Positions 1-9,361 of a stretch of 64,000 bases of DNA are shown piece by piece (positions within the stretch are counted from its first letter, which is position 1; each line of letters begins with the position of its first letter). The position numbers were made by a program, and so were the translations under genes. Location: NCBI RefSeq assembly GCF_000196855.1, contig NC_014319.1:930001-994000 (forward strand), given 5' to 3'. This DNA is from Leuconostoc gasicomitatum LMG 18811 (GTDB taxonomy: Bacteria > Bacillota > Bacilli > Lactobacillales > Lactobacillaceae). A model generated the notes under the pieces. It was not told the DNA's origin and made no database searches. It saw only the letters and a list, made by a program, of their open reading frames with translations.

Positions 1-645
1 TTAAAGTATCAGAAGGAAATGTTTGTTTCAGCAACACCAGAACGTTTAGTTAAAGTGACTGATGGGGCGGTTACAACAGCAGCAGTTGCTGGTACAATTC
101 GTAGAGGAAATACACAAACTGAAGATAAATTACTTGGTGATATGCTACTAAATAGCCATAAAAATCAACAAGAGCATCGATATGTTGTCAATAGTATTTA
201 TCAAAAAATACAAAATATGACAACCAGTTTAAATTTACCACCTCAACCAATCTTATTACAAAACAGGCAATTGCAGCATTTGTATACGCCAATTAGTGCC
301 CGATTAATCAAAAAATACACAGTACTTGATATTGTCAATGCCCTACATCCGACGCCAGCACTCGGTGGTGTGCCACAAAAACAGGCGTTAGACTACATTA
401 GAGCGCATGAAAGGTCGCCGCGTGGTTTATTTGCAGCACCTATTGGCTATTACACGTCAAATAATAGTGGTGAGTTTGTTGTAGGCATTAGATCAATGTA
501 TATCAATCATGCAGCGCATACGGCAACTTTATTTGCTGGTGCAGGTATTGTTTCTGATTCCAATGCGACACAAGAATACCAAGAAACTAATTTGAAATTA
601 GAACCAATGCGACAATTACTGAAAGGTGATGTCAATGACAATTAA
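1..645 (+). CDS. menF: Isochorismate synthase, C-terminal part (cut by window start)
   Basis: Converts chorismate to isochorismate, the first step of menaquinone synthesis. The reading frame is open from base 1, so the gene begins upstream of the window; about 214 C-terminal residues are present. Chorismate-binding-enzyme motifs are visible: FVSATPERLV, AVAGTIRRG, HPTPALGGVP, RGLFAAPIGYY and the glycine-rich LFAGAGIVSDS near the end. The last codons overlap the start of menD, which fits an operon. Related anthranilate or salicylate synthases share the fold, but the menD/menH/menC neighbours decide for MenF. Confidence 0.93.
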   Translation, partial: LKYQKEMFVSATPERLVKVTDGAVTTAAVAGTIRRGNTQTEDKLLGDMLLNSHKNQQEHRYVVNSIYQKIQNMTTSLNLPPQPILLQNRQLQHLYTPISARLIKKYTVLDIVNALHPTPALGGVPQKQALDYIRAHERSPRGLFAAPIGYYTSNNSGEFVVGIRSMYINHAAHTATLFAGAGIVSDSNATQEYQETNLKLEPMRQLLKGDVNDN

Positions 646-2263
646 TTCGCTTACTAAAAATACGAAACATCTATTGCACGCACTTTATCAAAGTGGTGTC
701 AGGCATTTTGTTGTGTCACCAGGATCGCGCACAACACCAGTTGCATTATTATTAGCAGAATATGCACGACAAAATAAAAACATCAAACTCTATATTGATG
801 TAGATGAACGTTCGGCCGGGTTCTTTGCGTTAGGTATTGCAAAAAGGTTACTTGAACCAGTGGCGCTCTTAGGAACCTCTGGCACAGCGATTACTGAATA
901 TACCTCGGCTGTTGCTGAAGCTCACATTTCACATATTCCACTTATTGTTTTATCGACAGATAGGCCGATAGAATTGCAAGATAATGGTGCACCGCAAACG
1001 ATACCACAACATCAAATATTTGGTGCGTTAACAAAAAAATTTGTGGTGTTTACCTTACAGGATGAACAACCAGATGTGACATCATATATTGATTTCATGA
1101 CACAGAAATTAGTTCATGAGATAGTGATGGCACCCAAAGGACCACTGCAGATCAATTTACCGTTACGTAAACCATTAATGCCACAATTAAACGAACCAAC
1201 CACAATTGTTGTGCCACCCCTAAAATTTGATAAAACAGCTGATAGTATGCCACCAATGCAGCTTTCTGAATCGCGAGTAGTTATTATTGCAGGTCCAAAT
1301 GAAGGCAATGACTACCAGTCTGAAGTTCTCAATTTTTCAAAAAAATATCATGTACCAGTTATTGCTGATGTGTTAAGCCGTACACGACAGAAAGCAACCA
1401 TTTATGGTATTGATGCACTGATTAAGGCCAATATTTTGACGGCGATTTATCAACCAGATCTTGTCATTCGGTTTGGTGCAACACCAATTTCGGCTCGTAT
1501 ATTGGAATGGTTAAAATCAGAAAATATACCAGTCTGGTTTGTCGGTGAAGATACGTTAGCTGATCACTCGAGACATGTATCACGTGTCTCGCAAGTGTCG
1601 CCAACTTCTTTTTTATCACAAATATCTGTCAACAATGATGCCGATTTTTATCAGCAATGGCAACATTTAAATCAAAAAAAACGACACATTACCGGAGAAG
1701 CAAGTATTGCACATGTTTTAGATCGTGTTTTACCAGATCAAACGGCTGTGTTTGTTGCTAATAGTATGGCTATTCGTGATATGGATGATGTTTTTACTGG
1801 ACAGACAACACAAAATATTTATGCCAATCGTGGGGCAAATGGTATTGATGGTATTGTCTCGACTGCTTTAGGAATGAGCAGCACTTCACCAAGGCGTAGT
1901 GTATTGTTAACCGGTGATTTAACGTTATTTCATGATATGAATGGTCTCATGATGGCGCGACAATATCACTTACCAATTGATATCATTGTGATCAATAACA
2001 ACGGTGGGGCTATATTTTCCTTTTTACCACAGGCGACGGCAGAGTCATATTTTGATATGTTATTTGGAACACCGCTTAATTTAAATGTGTCAAAAATTGC
2101 TGACTTATATGAATTAGCGTATGTGAAAATAAAAACGGCTGATGAATTAGAGCGGGTGATTAAAACCCCCGTTACTGGAACAAGATTGATTGAATTTGAA
2201 AGTAATCGCTCGAATAATGTTAAAGCACATCAGCAGTTAATGGGTGGTGTACAGCATGAATAG
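635..2263 (+). CDS. menD: 2-succinyl-5-enolpyruvyl-6-hydroxy-3-cyclohexene-1-carboxylate synthase
   Basis: ThDP-dependent enzyme joining isochorismate and 2-oxoglutarate in menaquinone synthesis. The ATG at 635 is preferred over upstream GTG 626 and ATG 629 because GAAAGG at 621-626 lies 8 nt before it; this gives 542 residues, a normal family length. Visible motifs are the N-terminal SPGSRTTP loop, DERSAGFFALG with the ThDP-activating Glu, GANGIDGIVSTALG, and the ThDP/Mg motif running from GDLTLFHDMNGL to INNNGGAIF. It overlaps menF by 11 bases and menH by 8, so translation is probably coupled. Confidence 0.96.
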   Translation: MTINSLTKNTKHLLHALYQSGVRHFVVSPGSRTTPVALLLAEYARQNKNIKLYIDVDERSAGFFALGIAKRLLEPVALLGTSGTAITEYTSAVAEAHISHIPLIVLSTDRPIELQDNGAPQTIPQHQIFGALTKKFVVFTLQDEQPDVTSYIDFMTQKLVHEIVMAPKGPLQINLPLRKPLMPQLNEPTTIVVPPLKFDKTADSMPPMQLSESRVVIIAGPNEGNDYQSEVLNFSKKYHVPVIADVLSRTRQKATIYGIDALIKANILTAIYQPDLVIRFGATPISARILEWLKSENIPVWFVGEDTLADHSRHVSRVSQVSPTSFLSQISVNNDADFYQQWQHLNQKKRHITGEASIAHVLDRVLPDQTAVFVANSMAIRDMDDVFTGQTTQNIYANRGANGIDGIVSTALGMSSTSPRRSVLLTGDLTLFHDMNGLMMARQYHLPIDIIVINNNGGAIFSFLPQATAESYFDMLFGTPLNLNVSKIADLYELAYVKIKTADELERVIKTPVTGTRLIEFESNRSNNVKAHQQLMGGVQHE

Positions 2264-3071
2264 AAAAATTGTTACTGTAGCAGGTTATTCATATCATGTT
2301 TTCCATCAAATAAATGATGAGACGGTAACAAAGTGGGTATTACTTCATGGGTTTATGGGAACACATCATGATTTTGATGCGATAATTAATGAGTTACCAG
2401 GAGAGGTAATGACTTTTGATTTGCTAGGGTTTGGTGAAAAAGCAAATATAGTTGATGATCCAAAACGTTTTGAAATGGCAGCACAAATTGCTGATATTCA
2501 ATTGATTTTAAAAACTTATAACTGGTCCAATATTAATTTGTTAGGCTACTCAATGGGCGGTAGATTAGCACTTGGATTCGCATTTTCGCACAATGAATTG
2601 ATTAATCAATTATTTCTTGAAAGTGCATCAGCTGGTCTTAATTCAGCTTTAAATCGAAAAAAACGGCGTGCAGCAGATAATGAAAGAATAAAACAAATAC
2701 TGACAGATTTTCATGAATTTGTTTTAAACTGGGAAAAATTGCCATTGTTTGCAACACAAAAAGACTTGGTAGCAACACAACGTCAGGCCATTAGGGCACA
2801 ACGCTTAGCGCAACAACCGCAAAACGTTGCTAATTCTTTAAAGCATATGGGAACAGGGGTACAGGTTAATTTTTGGCCCAAACTAACACAATTAAAAACA
2901 CCAACTATATTACTTGTTGGTGAGTTAGATCAAAAATTTAATCAAATCGCAGATGACATGGTCAGACTTTTACCTAGTGGTCAAAAGCATGTGATTGAAA
3001 ATGCCGGCCATAATATGCATGTGGAGCAACCAAAACAAGTCATTGAGGTATTAAAAAATGTATCGTATTGA
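2256..3071 (+). CDS. menH: SHCHC synthase, alpha/beta hydrolase of menaquinone pathway
   Basis: Removes pyruvate from the MenD product to give 2-succinyl-6-hydroxy-2,4-cyclohexadiene-1-carboxylate. An alpha/beta-hydrolase fold of 271 residues: LLHGFMGTHHDF oxyanion region, nucleophile elbow GYSMGGR (Ser near residue 99), acid region GELDQKF, and catalytic His in AGHNMH. ATG 2256 was chosen because GGGTGGT lies just upstream; GTG codons at 2244 and 2247 would sit inside that site. It overlaps menD by 8 bases and menC by 14 bases. Position between menD and menC supports MenH rather than a generic hydrolase. Confidence 0.92.
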   Translation: MNRKIVTVAGYSYHVFHQINDETVTKWVLLHGFMGTHHDFDAIINELPGEVMTFDLLGFGEKANIVDDPKRFEMAAQIADIQLILKTYNWSNINLLGYSMGGRLALGFAFSHNELINQLFLESASAGLNSALNRKKRRAADNERIKQILTDFHEFVLNWEKLPLFATQKDLVATQRQAIRAQRLAQQPQNVANSLKHMGTGVQVNFWPKLTQLKTPTILLVGELDQKFNQIADDMVRLLPSGQKHVIENAGHNMHVEQPKQVIEVLKNVSY

Positions 3072-4146
3072 AGCATTGGAAATGATACCCATTTCTTTAA
3101 GATTAAAGCAAACTTTTAAAACAGCGCATAGTACCACTAAAAACCGCCCATTGACACTAGTTAAACTGACAGTTAGTCACAGTGCTACCGGTAAAAAGAC
3201 AATTGGGTTAGGTGAAATACAATCTTTTGCTGACTTTAGTTATACGCTTGAAAATCAATCAGTTAGCCGAGATATTGTGAGCACTATGATTAATCCAATG
3301 ATTCAAAACTTAACCTTTGAATCACCACAACAATTTGCTGAAAAGCTGGAACGTTTGACGCCGTTTGGTTCTTTTGCAAAGGCTGGTGTTGAAATGGCGG
3401 CTTGGGATGCCGTAGGTAAACTAACAAATCGATCTTTGGCACAAATGATTGGCGGGACAAAGCAATGTGTGCCGGTAGGGATTGTACTTGATGTAAATGC
3501 TGATGTAAGTGATATTAAACGAGCTATTGATAAGGGATATCAACGCATTAAAATAAAGATTGATGCGCAACTGTTAGATAAACAAAAATTAATTGAGCGA
3601 TTAAATCAATTTCCTAATCAGCAATTTTCATTGGACGCTAATAGTAGCTTTAGTAGACAAACAGCAGATTTTTTTAATCAACTACCTGAAAATGTTACTT
3701 TTATTGAACAACCATTTTCTGAAAAAGATTTTGTTGATCATGCTTTTTTTCAAAAAAAGACACCACATTTTTTAAGTTTAGATGAAAGTATTAATAGCTT
3801 AGATGATATCCATACAATGATTGCGTTGCATGCTGCCAAAGCGGTTACCATTAAACAAGCCAAAATAGGTGGCATTACTGCGGCATTTAAAGCAATTCAA
3901 CTTGCTAGTCATGCTGGCATTAAACCATGGATAGGTGGCATGTTGAGTAGTAATTTAGGCCGAGCTGTTGATCTCGCAATGGCTAGTCTACAAAACATTA
4001 CTTTTGCGGGAGACATATCTGAAAGTAGTCGTTATTTTGAGCATGATATGACAGTTGAAACATTTGAAATAGCACAAGGATTAATGACTGTGCCAACCAG
4101 GAGTGGTCTTGGCGTGACTTTAGATGACTCTTTTGACGTGTTATAA
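3058..4146 (+). CDS. menC: o-Succinylbenzoate synthase
   Basis: Enolase-superfamily dehydratase that converts SHCHC to o-succinylbenzoate. The catalytic set is visible: the KxK pair in RIKIKID (about Lys165/Lys167), metal ligands Asp193 (SLDANSS), Glu217 (FIEQPF) and Asp242 (SLDES), and the second-face Lys266 in ITIKQAK. At 362 residues it is typical for the NSAR/OSBS group, which also contains N-acylamino-acid racemases; the menF-menD-menH context makes OSBS activity the likely role. It starts inside the last codons of menH. menE, menB and menA are not in this window. Confidence 0.93.
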   Translation: MYRIEALEMIPISLRLKQTFKTAHSTTKNRPLTLVKLTVSHSATGKKTIGLGEIQSFADFSYTLENQSVSRDIVSTMINPMIQNLTFESPQQFAEKLERLTPFGSFAKAGVEMAAWDAVGKLTNRSLAQMIGGTKQCVPVGIVLDVNADVSDIKRAIDKGYQRIKIKIDAQLLDKQKLIERLNQFPNQQFSLDANSSFSRQTADFFNQLPENVTFIEQPFSEKDFVDHAFFQKKTPHFLSLDESINSLDDIHTMIALHAAKAVTIKQAKIGGITAAFKAIQLASHAGIKPWIGGMLSSNLGRAVDLAMASLQNITFAGDISESSRYFEHDMTVETFEIAQGLMTVPTRSGLGVTLDDSFDVL

Positions 4147-4180
4147 TAGACTTATAATTGGAAAGGAATTGCATATAATC

Positions 4181-5368
4181 ATGATGAATAATTTCAAATT
4201 TCAAAATAAAACGTCGATTCGTTTTGGGAAAGATCGCTTAGAGGCAGAACTGCACGATGCTATCGCACAATTTGGCAATAATGTTTTATTGGTCTTTGGC
4301 AGTGGCTCAATTAAAAAATCAGGTCTTTACGACCGTGTTATGAGCTTATTATCCGACATGAACGTTGTTGAACTGTCAGAAGTTTCACCTAATCCTAAAA
4401 TCAGTTCCGTACGTAAAGGCCAAACATTGGTAAAAAATAATGATATTGATGTTATCTTGGCTGTTGGTGGTGGATCAGTAATTGATGCCGCTAAAGTGAT
4501 TGCTTCTTCTAAATTTTATGATGCAGATCCATGGGAATTAGTAGTAGATTCAGCAAAACGTCAAACAATTGAACAATTACCATTAGTTGATATTCTAACC
4601 TTATCAGCGACAGGAACAGAGATGAATACTGGATCAGTGATTTCTAACCCAGATACACATCAAAAATTAGGAACATATGGTCCAAAAACACCAGCAGTGT
4701 CATTTTTGGATCCACAATTGACATACTCGGTTTCAAAGTGGCAAACAGCTGCCGGATCAATTGATATTTTTAGTCATTTGACAGAGCAATATTTCGATAA
4801 TGGCGCCAATGATGTGACATCAGGTATTATGGAAGGATTATATCGGGCAGTCATTAAAAATGCACCGATTGCCTTAGCAGAACCTGATAATTATGATGCA
4901 CGTGCGACATTAATGTGGGCCGCAACAATGTCATTGAATGGTCTAACGAGTGTTGGTAATCAAAATGGCTGGACTGTACATCCTATTGAACATGAGTTAT
5001 CAGCTTATTATGATATTACACATGGGGTTGGGTTGGGAATTATGACACCACGATGGATGAAACATGCATTGTCTGATGAAACTTTACCAAGATTTGCTCA
5101 GTTTGGTCGTCAAGTCTGGGGATTAACGGGTACTGATAAAGAGGTTGCTCAACTCGCTATCCAAGAAACGTTTAATTGGATAAAATCGCTTGAAGTTCCA
5201 ACCACACTACCCGAAGTTGGCATTATCGATGACACATATTTTCAAAATATGGCTGAAAGTGCCGTAATGGTTGGTTATTTGAATCATGAAGCATATGTAA
5301 CTCTACAAGCTGCAGATGTGGTTCATTTATTTGAAGAAGCAATGACAGATCACGATTTCAGTAAGTAG
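4181..5368 (+). CDS. Iron-containing alcohol dehydrogenase (butanol dehydrogenase-like)
   Basis: A 395-residue group III, iron-dependent NAD(P) alcohol dehydrogenase. GGGSVIDAAK is the nucleotide-binding loop. The likely metal ligands are the Asp and His of GSIDIFSHLTEQ and the two His of PIEHELSAYYDITHG, the classic D-H-H-H set. Length and the HELSAYYDITHG region resemble the YqhD/butanol dehydrogenase branch, which reduces aldehydes. ATG 4181 (or 4184) follows GGAAAGGAA at 4160-4168. It lies 34 bp after menC and may be co-transcribed; a terminator follows. Substrate cannot be read from sequence. Confidence 0.9.
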   Translation: MMNNFKFQNKTSIRFGKDRLEAELHDAIAQFGNNVLLVFGSGSIKKSGLYDRVMSLLSDMNVVELSEVSPNPKISSVRKGQTLVKNNDIDVILAVGGGSVIDAAKVIASSKFYDADPWELVVDSAKRQTIEQLPLVDILTLSATGTEMNTGSVISNPDTHQKLGTYGPKTPAVSFLDPQLTYSVSKWQTAAGSIDIFSHLTEQYFDNGANDVTSGIMEGLYRAVIKNAPIALAEPDNYDARATLMWAATMSLNGLTSVGNQNGWTVHPIEHELSAYYDITHGVGLGIMTPRWMKHALSDETLPRFAQFGRQVWGLTGTDKEVAQLAIQETFNWIKSLEVPTTLPEVGIIDDTYFQNMAESAVMVGYLNHEAYVTLQAADVVHLFEEAMTDHDFSK

Positions 5369-5379
5369 GATGTGCTCAG

Positions 5380-5405
5380 GTTAGCAAATCAATGCTAACT
5401 TTTTT
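5380..5405 (+). terminator. Intrinsic terminator after the alcohol dehydrogenase
   Basis: Seven-base perfect stem GTTAGCA / TGCTAAC with a 6-nt loop, followed by six T. It closes the menF-to-dehydrogenase unit. Confidence 0.85.
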
Positions 5406-5446
5406 GTTAGCACACAATGAGTAAATAATCATAAACTATCTAATCG

Positions 5447-5455
5447 TGATATACT
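5447..5455 (+). promoter_or_regulatory. Extended -10 promoter before trmK
   Basis: TGATATACT is an extended -10 element (TG-N-TATACT) about 20 bases before the trmK ATG. The -35 region is weak, as is common with extended -10 promoters. Confidence 0.45.
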
Positions 5456-5475
5456 AATATTAAAGGATTTTAACT

Positions 5476-6171
5476 ATGGACAGCATACATCTTTCACCGC
5501 GCTTAAAAGCAGTTGCTGATTTTGTACCTTTAAATGCGCGATTGGCAGATATTGGTTCTGATCATGCTTATCTGCCAGTAAACTTATTACTTAATGATAA
5601 GATTAGCCATGCCATTGTTGGCGAAGTAGCTAAAGGGCCACTAGATAACGCGCATCATGAATTAAAAAAACGTCATCTTCTGGCGCACGCCGATGTACGA
5701 CTAGCTAATGGTTTAGCAGCAATCAATGAGACGGACAATGTCGATACGGTCACTATTGCTGGTATGGGAGGCATTTTAATTAGTAACATCTTAAATGCTG
5801 GTAAAAAACAAGAAAAAACTTTCAAGACACTTGTATTACAGCCAAATACGGATGAACAAATTGTTCGAAGGTGGCTAGCGGCACAGGACTATCAAATTAT
5901 TGCTGAGACAATTGTACAAGAAGAGAGTCATTTTTATGAAATTATTGCTGCAGTAGTTGGGGAACAACAGCAACAGTTATCTGACCTTGATTTAATATTT
6001 GGACCTTACTTAAGAGTAGAAAAAACAGCAACTTTTGTTGCTAAATGGCAAAAAGAGAGTGAACGTATTACGCTAATTTTTAACCAGTTAAAGGCTGCAG
6101 GTAAATCAGATACAGATGCATATAGGCAATGGCAATTACGCTACAATCAAATTCAGGCGGCCATTTCATGA
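5476..6171 (+). CDS. trmK: tRNA (adenine(22)-N1)-methyltransferase
   Basis: SAM-dependent enzyme that methylates A22 of tRNAs in Gram-positives. The Rossmann SAM motif ADIGSDHAYLP lies near residues 23-33, and AGMGGILI and VLQPNTDEQIVRRWL match the TrmK/YqfN family; 231 residues is typical. The ATG has AAAGGA upstream at 5462-5467. The stop codon overlaps the start of the Nif3-like gene (ATGA), the same gene pair as in Bacillus (yqfN-yqfO). Confidence 0.93.
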   Translation: MDSIHLSPRLKAVADFVPLNARLADIGSDHAYLPVNLLLNDKISHAIVGEVAKGPLDNAHHELKKRHLLAHADVRLANGLAAINETDNVDTVTIAGMGGILISNILNAGKKQEKTFKTLVLQPNTDEQIVRRWLAAQDYQIIAETIVQEESHFYEIIAAVVGEQQQQLSDLDLIFGPYLRVEKTATFVAKWQKESERITLIFNQLKAAGKSDTDAYRQWQLRYNQIQAAIS

Positions 6172-6962
6172 TTATTGCACAGGATTTAATTCATAAAATT
6201 GAAGCGTTTGCGCCCAAAGATCTGGCTGAGTCAGGAGACCCTGTTGGTTTACAAATAGGAGACCCACATCAAGTGATTCATCGTGTTATGACGGTGCTTG
6301 ATGTCAGACCAGCAGTTGTCCAAGAAGCCATTGAACAACATGTCGATTTTATTTGGGCACATCATGAAGTTATGTTTTTGCCAGCAAAAAATTTAGATTT
6401 AAGTGTTCCGCAAAACAAAATGTACGCTGATTTGATTAAACATAATATTGTTGTTTACGCAACACATACTAATCTAGATAGTACAGTTGATGGTATGAAC
6501 GATTGGCTTGCTGAAGCAATTGGTATTCAAAATGCTATACCAATAAAACCAAATGATGATGGTAAAACAGGATTAGGACGCATAGGGTGTTTGCCTGAAA
6601 GTATGACTGTACAGGCGTATGCTAAAAAAATACGCGATGTGTTTGGCGTTAAAACAGTTCGAATTATTGCCAATGATTTAAACCAATCGATTCAAAAAGT
6701 GGCGGTTCTTGGTGGCGATGGTGGCAAGTTTTGGCCTATCGCTCAGGCTGCAGGTGCTGATGCATACGTGACAGCTGATATATACTATCACGTTGGACAT
6801 GATATTTTAGCTGCTGACTTTGTAGTCATTGATCCAGATCATCATATGGAAGCCATAGCCAATAAGCACATGTCTGAAAAAGTAAAATTGTGGTTTGAAA
6901 ATGACAACACGCTCACTGTTTTTCCAACCAGTATTAACACGGACCCATATACTTATCTTTAA
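6168..6962 (+). CDS. Nif3-like dinuclear metal-centre protein
   Basis: Member of the Nif3/YqfO (GTP cyclohydrolase 1 type 2-like) family, which forms hexamers with a dinuclear metal site; cellular role not settled. Likely metal ligands are in WAHHEVMF, THTNLD and the C-terminal IDPDHHMEA. At 264 residues it is the short form, lacking the extra PII-like insert of Bacillus YqfO. ATG 6168 overlaps the trmK stop codon, so translation is coupled; this start removes a 13-codon extension that would run inside trmK. Confidence 0.9.
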   Translation: MIIAQDLIHKIEAFAPKDLAESGDPVGLQIGDPHQVIHRVMTVLDVRPAVVQEAIEQHVDFIWAHHEVMFLPAKNLDLSVPQNKMYADLIKHNIVVYATHTNLDSTVDGMNDWLAEAIGIQNAIPIKPNDDGKTGLGRIGCLPESMTVQAYAKKIRDVFGVKTVRIIANDLNQSIQKVAVLGGDGGKFWPIAQAAGADAYVTADIYYHVGHDILAADFVVIDPDHHMEAIANKHMSEKVKLWFENDNTLTVFPTSINTDPYTYL

Positions 6963-7008
6963 AAATAGTGGCGTTTTGACGTCAATAATGCCAAATTCGA
7001 AAGGAAAA

Positions 7009-7050
7009 ATGATTTTAATTTTGCTAATATTTGTTAATAACAATAGCTAA
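7009..7050 (+). CDS. Possible 13-residue leader ORF before pepT
   Basis: ATG 7009 sits 4-5 bases after a good ribosome binding site (GAAAGGA, about 6999-7004) and opens a 13-codon, very hydrophobic frame (MILILLIFVNNNS) ending at TAA 7048-7050. The pepT start candidates at 7058 and 7067 lie in another frame and have no ribosome binding site of their own. It could be a translation-coupling leader, or the site could be relict. No homology is claimed. Confidence 0.3.
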   Translation: MILILLIFVNNNS

Positions 7051-7066
7051 AAATCATATGATACGC

Positions 7067-8302
7067 ATGAAAAATGAAAAATATCCAGAACTAACACAAC
7101 TTTTTTTGAAATATGTTGCAGTTGACACACGATCTGATGAAAATTCACAAACAGTCCCTTCATCTCCTAAGGAAGTCGATTTTTTGTCTAAATTAGCTGA
7201 AGAACTACAAGTTATTGGATTAACAAATGTTCGTATAATGCCAGATGGCTATGTTTTTGCTGAGTTAGCAAGTAATACTGACAACAAAAAAATACCAACT
7301 ATTGGTTTTATTGCGCATGTTGATACGGCAGATTTTAATGGCACCAATGTTAAGCCACAAATAATTGAAAATTATGATGGTGAGTCCAATATAAACTTGG
7401 GAAATAGTGGCTATATACTTAAACCAACAGAATTTCCAAGTTTGAGAAAATATGTCGGACATACTTTGATCACAACAGACGGCACGACTTTACTTGGTGC
7501 TGATGACAAGGCTGGGGTTGCAGAAATAGTGACTGCTGCAAAGTATCTTGTGTCTCATCCAAATATTTTGCATGGGGATTTACGTTTTGCTTTTGGTCCA
7601 GACGAAGAAATTGGTATTGGGGCAGACAATTTTGATACAAATGCCTTTGGTGCTGATTTTGCCTACACGGTGGACGGTGGACCTGCTGGTGAGTTGGAAT
7701 GGGAAACATTTTCGGCAGCAAGCGCAATAATTGATATACAGGGACGCAATGTTCACCCAGGTACTGCAAAAGATACCATGGTTAATGCTATTCAAGTCGC
7801 ATTTGATTTTCACGCGCAATTGCCTGAAGCCGATCGTCCAGAACATACAACAGGCCGTGAAGGATTTTGGCATGTGATGGCAATTGAAGGTAATCCAGAA
7901 TCAGCACAATTACGTTACATTATACGTGATCATGACCGTCAGAAATTTGAAAACCGCAAGCAAAAATTATTAGATATTGTGAACCAGTTCAACACGAATT
8001 TTGGTCAAGAACGTGTGACTATCACACTAAAGGACCAGTATTATAATATGGGTGAAATTTTAAAGGATGATATGCGATCGGTATCATTGGCCAAAGAAGC
8101 GATGCTAGCGCTAAACATTGCTCCTATTATCGAACCTGTTCGTGGTGGTACGGATGGTTCAAAAATCACTTTCCTCGGTTTGCCAACACCTAATCTGTTT
8201 GCTGGCGGTGAGAATATGCATGGTCGTTTTGAATATGTATCTACGACTGTGATGTCACAGGCTACCGATACGATTTTAAAAATTATTGCATTAGCAAAAT
8301 AA
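7067..8302 (+). CDS. pepT: Peptidase T (tripeptide aminopeptidase)
   Basis: Zinc-dependent M20B peptidase that releases N-terminal residues from tripeptides in the cytoplasm. Visible metal and catalytic motifs: FIAHVDTA, LLGADDKAGVAEI, FGPDEEIGIG (catalytic Glu pair), YTVDGGPAGELEW and the late GGENMHGRFEYV. Length 411 residues is typical. Start is uncertain: ATG 7067 gives the usual short N-terminus, ATG 7058 is also in frame, and neither has a clear ribosome binding site, so expression may depend on the 13-codon leader just upstream. A terminator follows. Confidence 0.92.
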   Translation: MKNEKYPELTQLFLKYVAVDTRSDENSQTVPSSPKEVDFLSKLAEELQVIGLTNVRIMPDGYVFAELASNTDNKKIPTIGFIAHVDTADFNGTNVKPQIIENYDGESNINLGNSGYILKPTEFPSLRKYVGHTLITTDGTTLLGADDKAGVAEIVTAAKYLVSHPNILHGDLRFAFGPDEEIGIGADNFDTNAFGADFAYTVDGGPAGELEWETFSAASAIIDIQGRNVHPGTAKDTMVNAIQVAFDFHAQLPEADRPEHTTGREGFWHVMAIEGNPESAQLRYIIRDHDRQKFENRKQKLLDIVNQFNTNFGQERVTITLKDQYYNMGEILKDDMRSVSLAKEAMLALNIAPIIEPVRGGTDGSKITFLGLPTPNLFAGGENMHGRFEYVSTTVMSQATDTILKIIALAK

Positions 8303-8312
8303 AAACTGTTAG

Positions 8313-8337
8313 AGCAATCATGATTGGTTGCTTTTTT
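8313..8337 (+). terminator. Intrinsic terminator after pepT
   Basis: AGCAATC / GGTTGCT seven-base stem (one G-U pair), 6-nt loop, then six T. Confidence 0.8.
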
Positions 8338-8434
8338 AAATCCTTATGCACAAAATTGCATGACTTAAGTAGTGGTTTAGCGTGGGTCCAATATTTTTGA
8401 TACAATGGAGTATACATATTTCTAGAGGAAAATA

Positions 8435-9361
8435 ATGAGAAAAAATTTAAAAATATTAATCACATTCGCTATTGTCATTTTACTGGGTATGATTGCATTT
8501 ATTTGGCTCAAACAAACGCAACCATCGGTTAAAAATGCTTCACCACAAAAAGCAGCAAAATTAGCTAAAGTAAAGCATATTAATTTAGTTACATTGGGTG
8601 ACTCTTTAACAGAAGGTATTGGTGATGATAAAGGAGAGCAGGGCTATTCTGGACGCATTGCAAAAAGAATTGAAATACAGTATAATATTGCTGTCAATAT
8701 GTCAAATTTTGGTAAATCAGGTGATCGATCAGATCAAATTCAGGAACGCCTGACTGCACAACCTAAATTTCAACATGCTGTTAAGCAAGCTAATGTCATT
8801 GTTTTGACTTCTGGGGGGAATGATCTACAGCAATCGTTGCTAAAAAATGTATTTGCAAAAACGCCCACGGACTTAACGACTGCTGTAGTCAGTGAACAGG
8901 CTACCTATCAAACTAAATTAACACGGCTTTTCCATGAAATTAGAACATACAATCGACAGGCACCTATTTTTATTTTTGGTAATTATAACCCATTGTTTGT
9001 CCATTTTCCACAAAGAGAAGATTTAAACCAAGATGTACAACGATTTAACACAATTAATAGCCATGCCGCTAAGCAAGACAAAAACAGTTACTATGTTGAT
9101 TCGTTTGACTTAACGTTTGGTCAATATCGATCAAAAAAAATGCGGCAATCATTGGGCCAACAAGCTGTTAAAAAAGCAACTGAAGATCAAAATAGCAATC
9201 AAGCTATGACAGCAACTTTGATGGGTGCAACACATGTCAATAATACATGGATTAGTCAGACAGATAATTACCATCCAAATAATATTGGTTATAATTATAT
9301 GACAACACAACTGTACCACGTCATGAGAAAGGAACAGGAAAAATGGTTGATAAAACATTAA
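8435..9361 (+). CDS. SGNH/GDSL-family lipase or esterase, membrane-anchored
   Basis: 308 residues. One N-terminal hydrophobic helix (about residues 7-26) after a positively charged start suggests an exported or membrane-tethered enzyme. SGNH blocks: GDSLTEGIGDD (block I Ser), a Gly in block II (NFGKSGDRSDQ), GGND (block III) and DNYHPNNIGY (catalytic Asp/His, block V). It resembles Bacillus YpmR, and the next gene is YpmS-like, the same pairing as in Bacillus. ATG 8435 follows TAGAGGAAAA. The natural substrate is unknown. Confidence 0.88.
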   Translation: MRKNLKILITFAIVILLGMIAFIWLKQTQPSVKNASPQKAAKLAKVKHINLVTLGDSLTEGIGDDKGEQGYSGRIAKRIEIQYNIAVNMSNFGKSGDRSDQIQERLTAQPKFQHAVKQANVIVLTSGGNDLQQSLLKNVFAKTPTDLTTAVVSEQATYQTKLTRLFHEIRTYNRQAPIFIFGNYNPLFVHFPQREDLNQDVQRFNTINSHAAKQDKNSYYVDSFDLTFGQYRSKKMRQSLGQQAVKKATEDQNSNQAMTATLMGATHVNNTWISQTDNYHPNNIGYNYMTTQLYHVMRKEQEKWLIKH

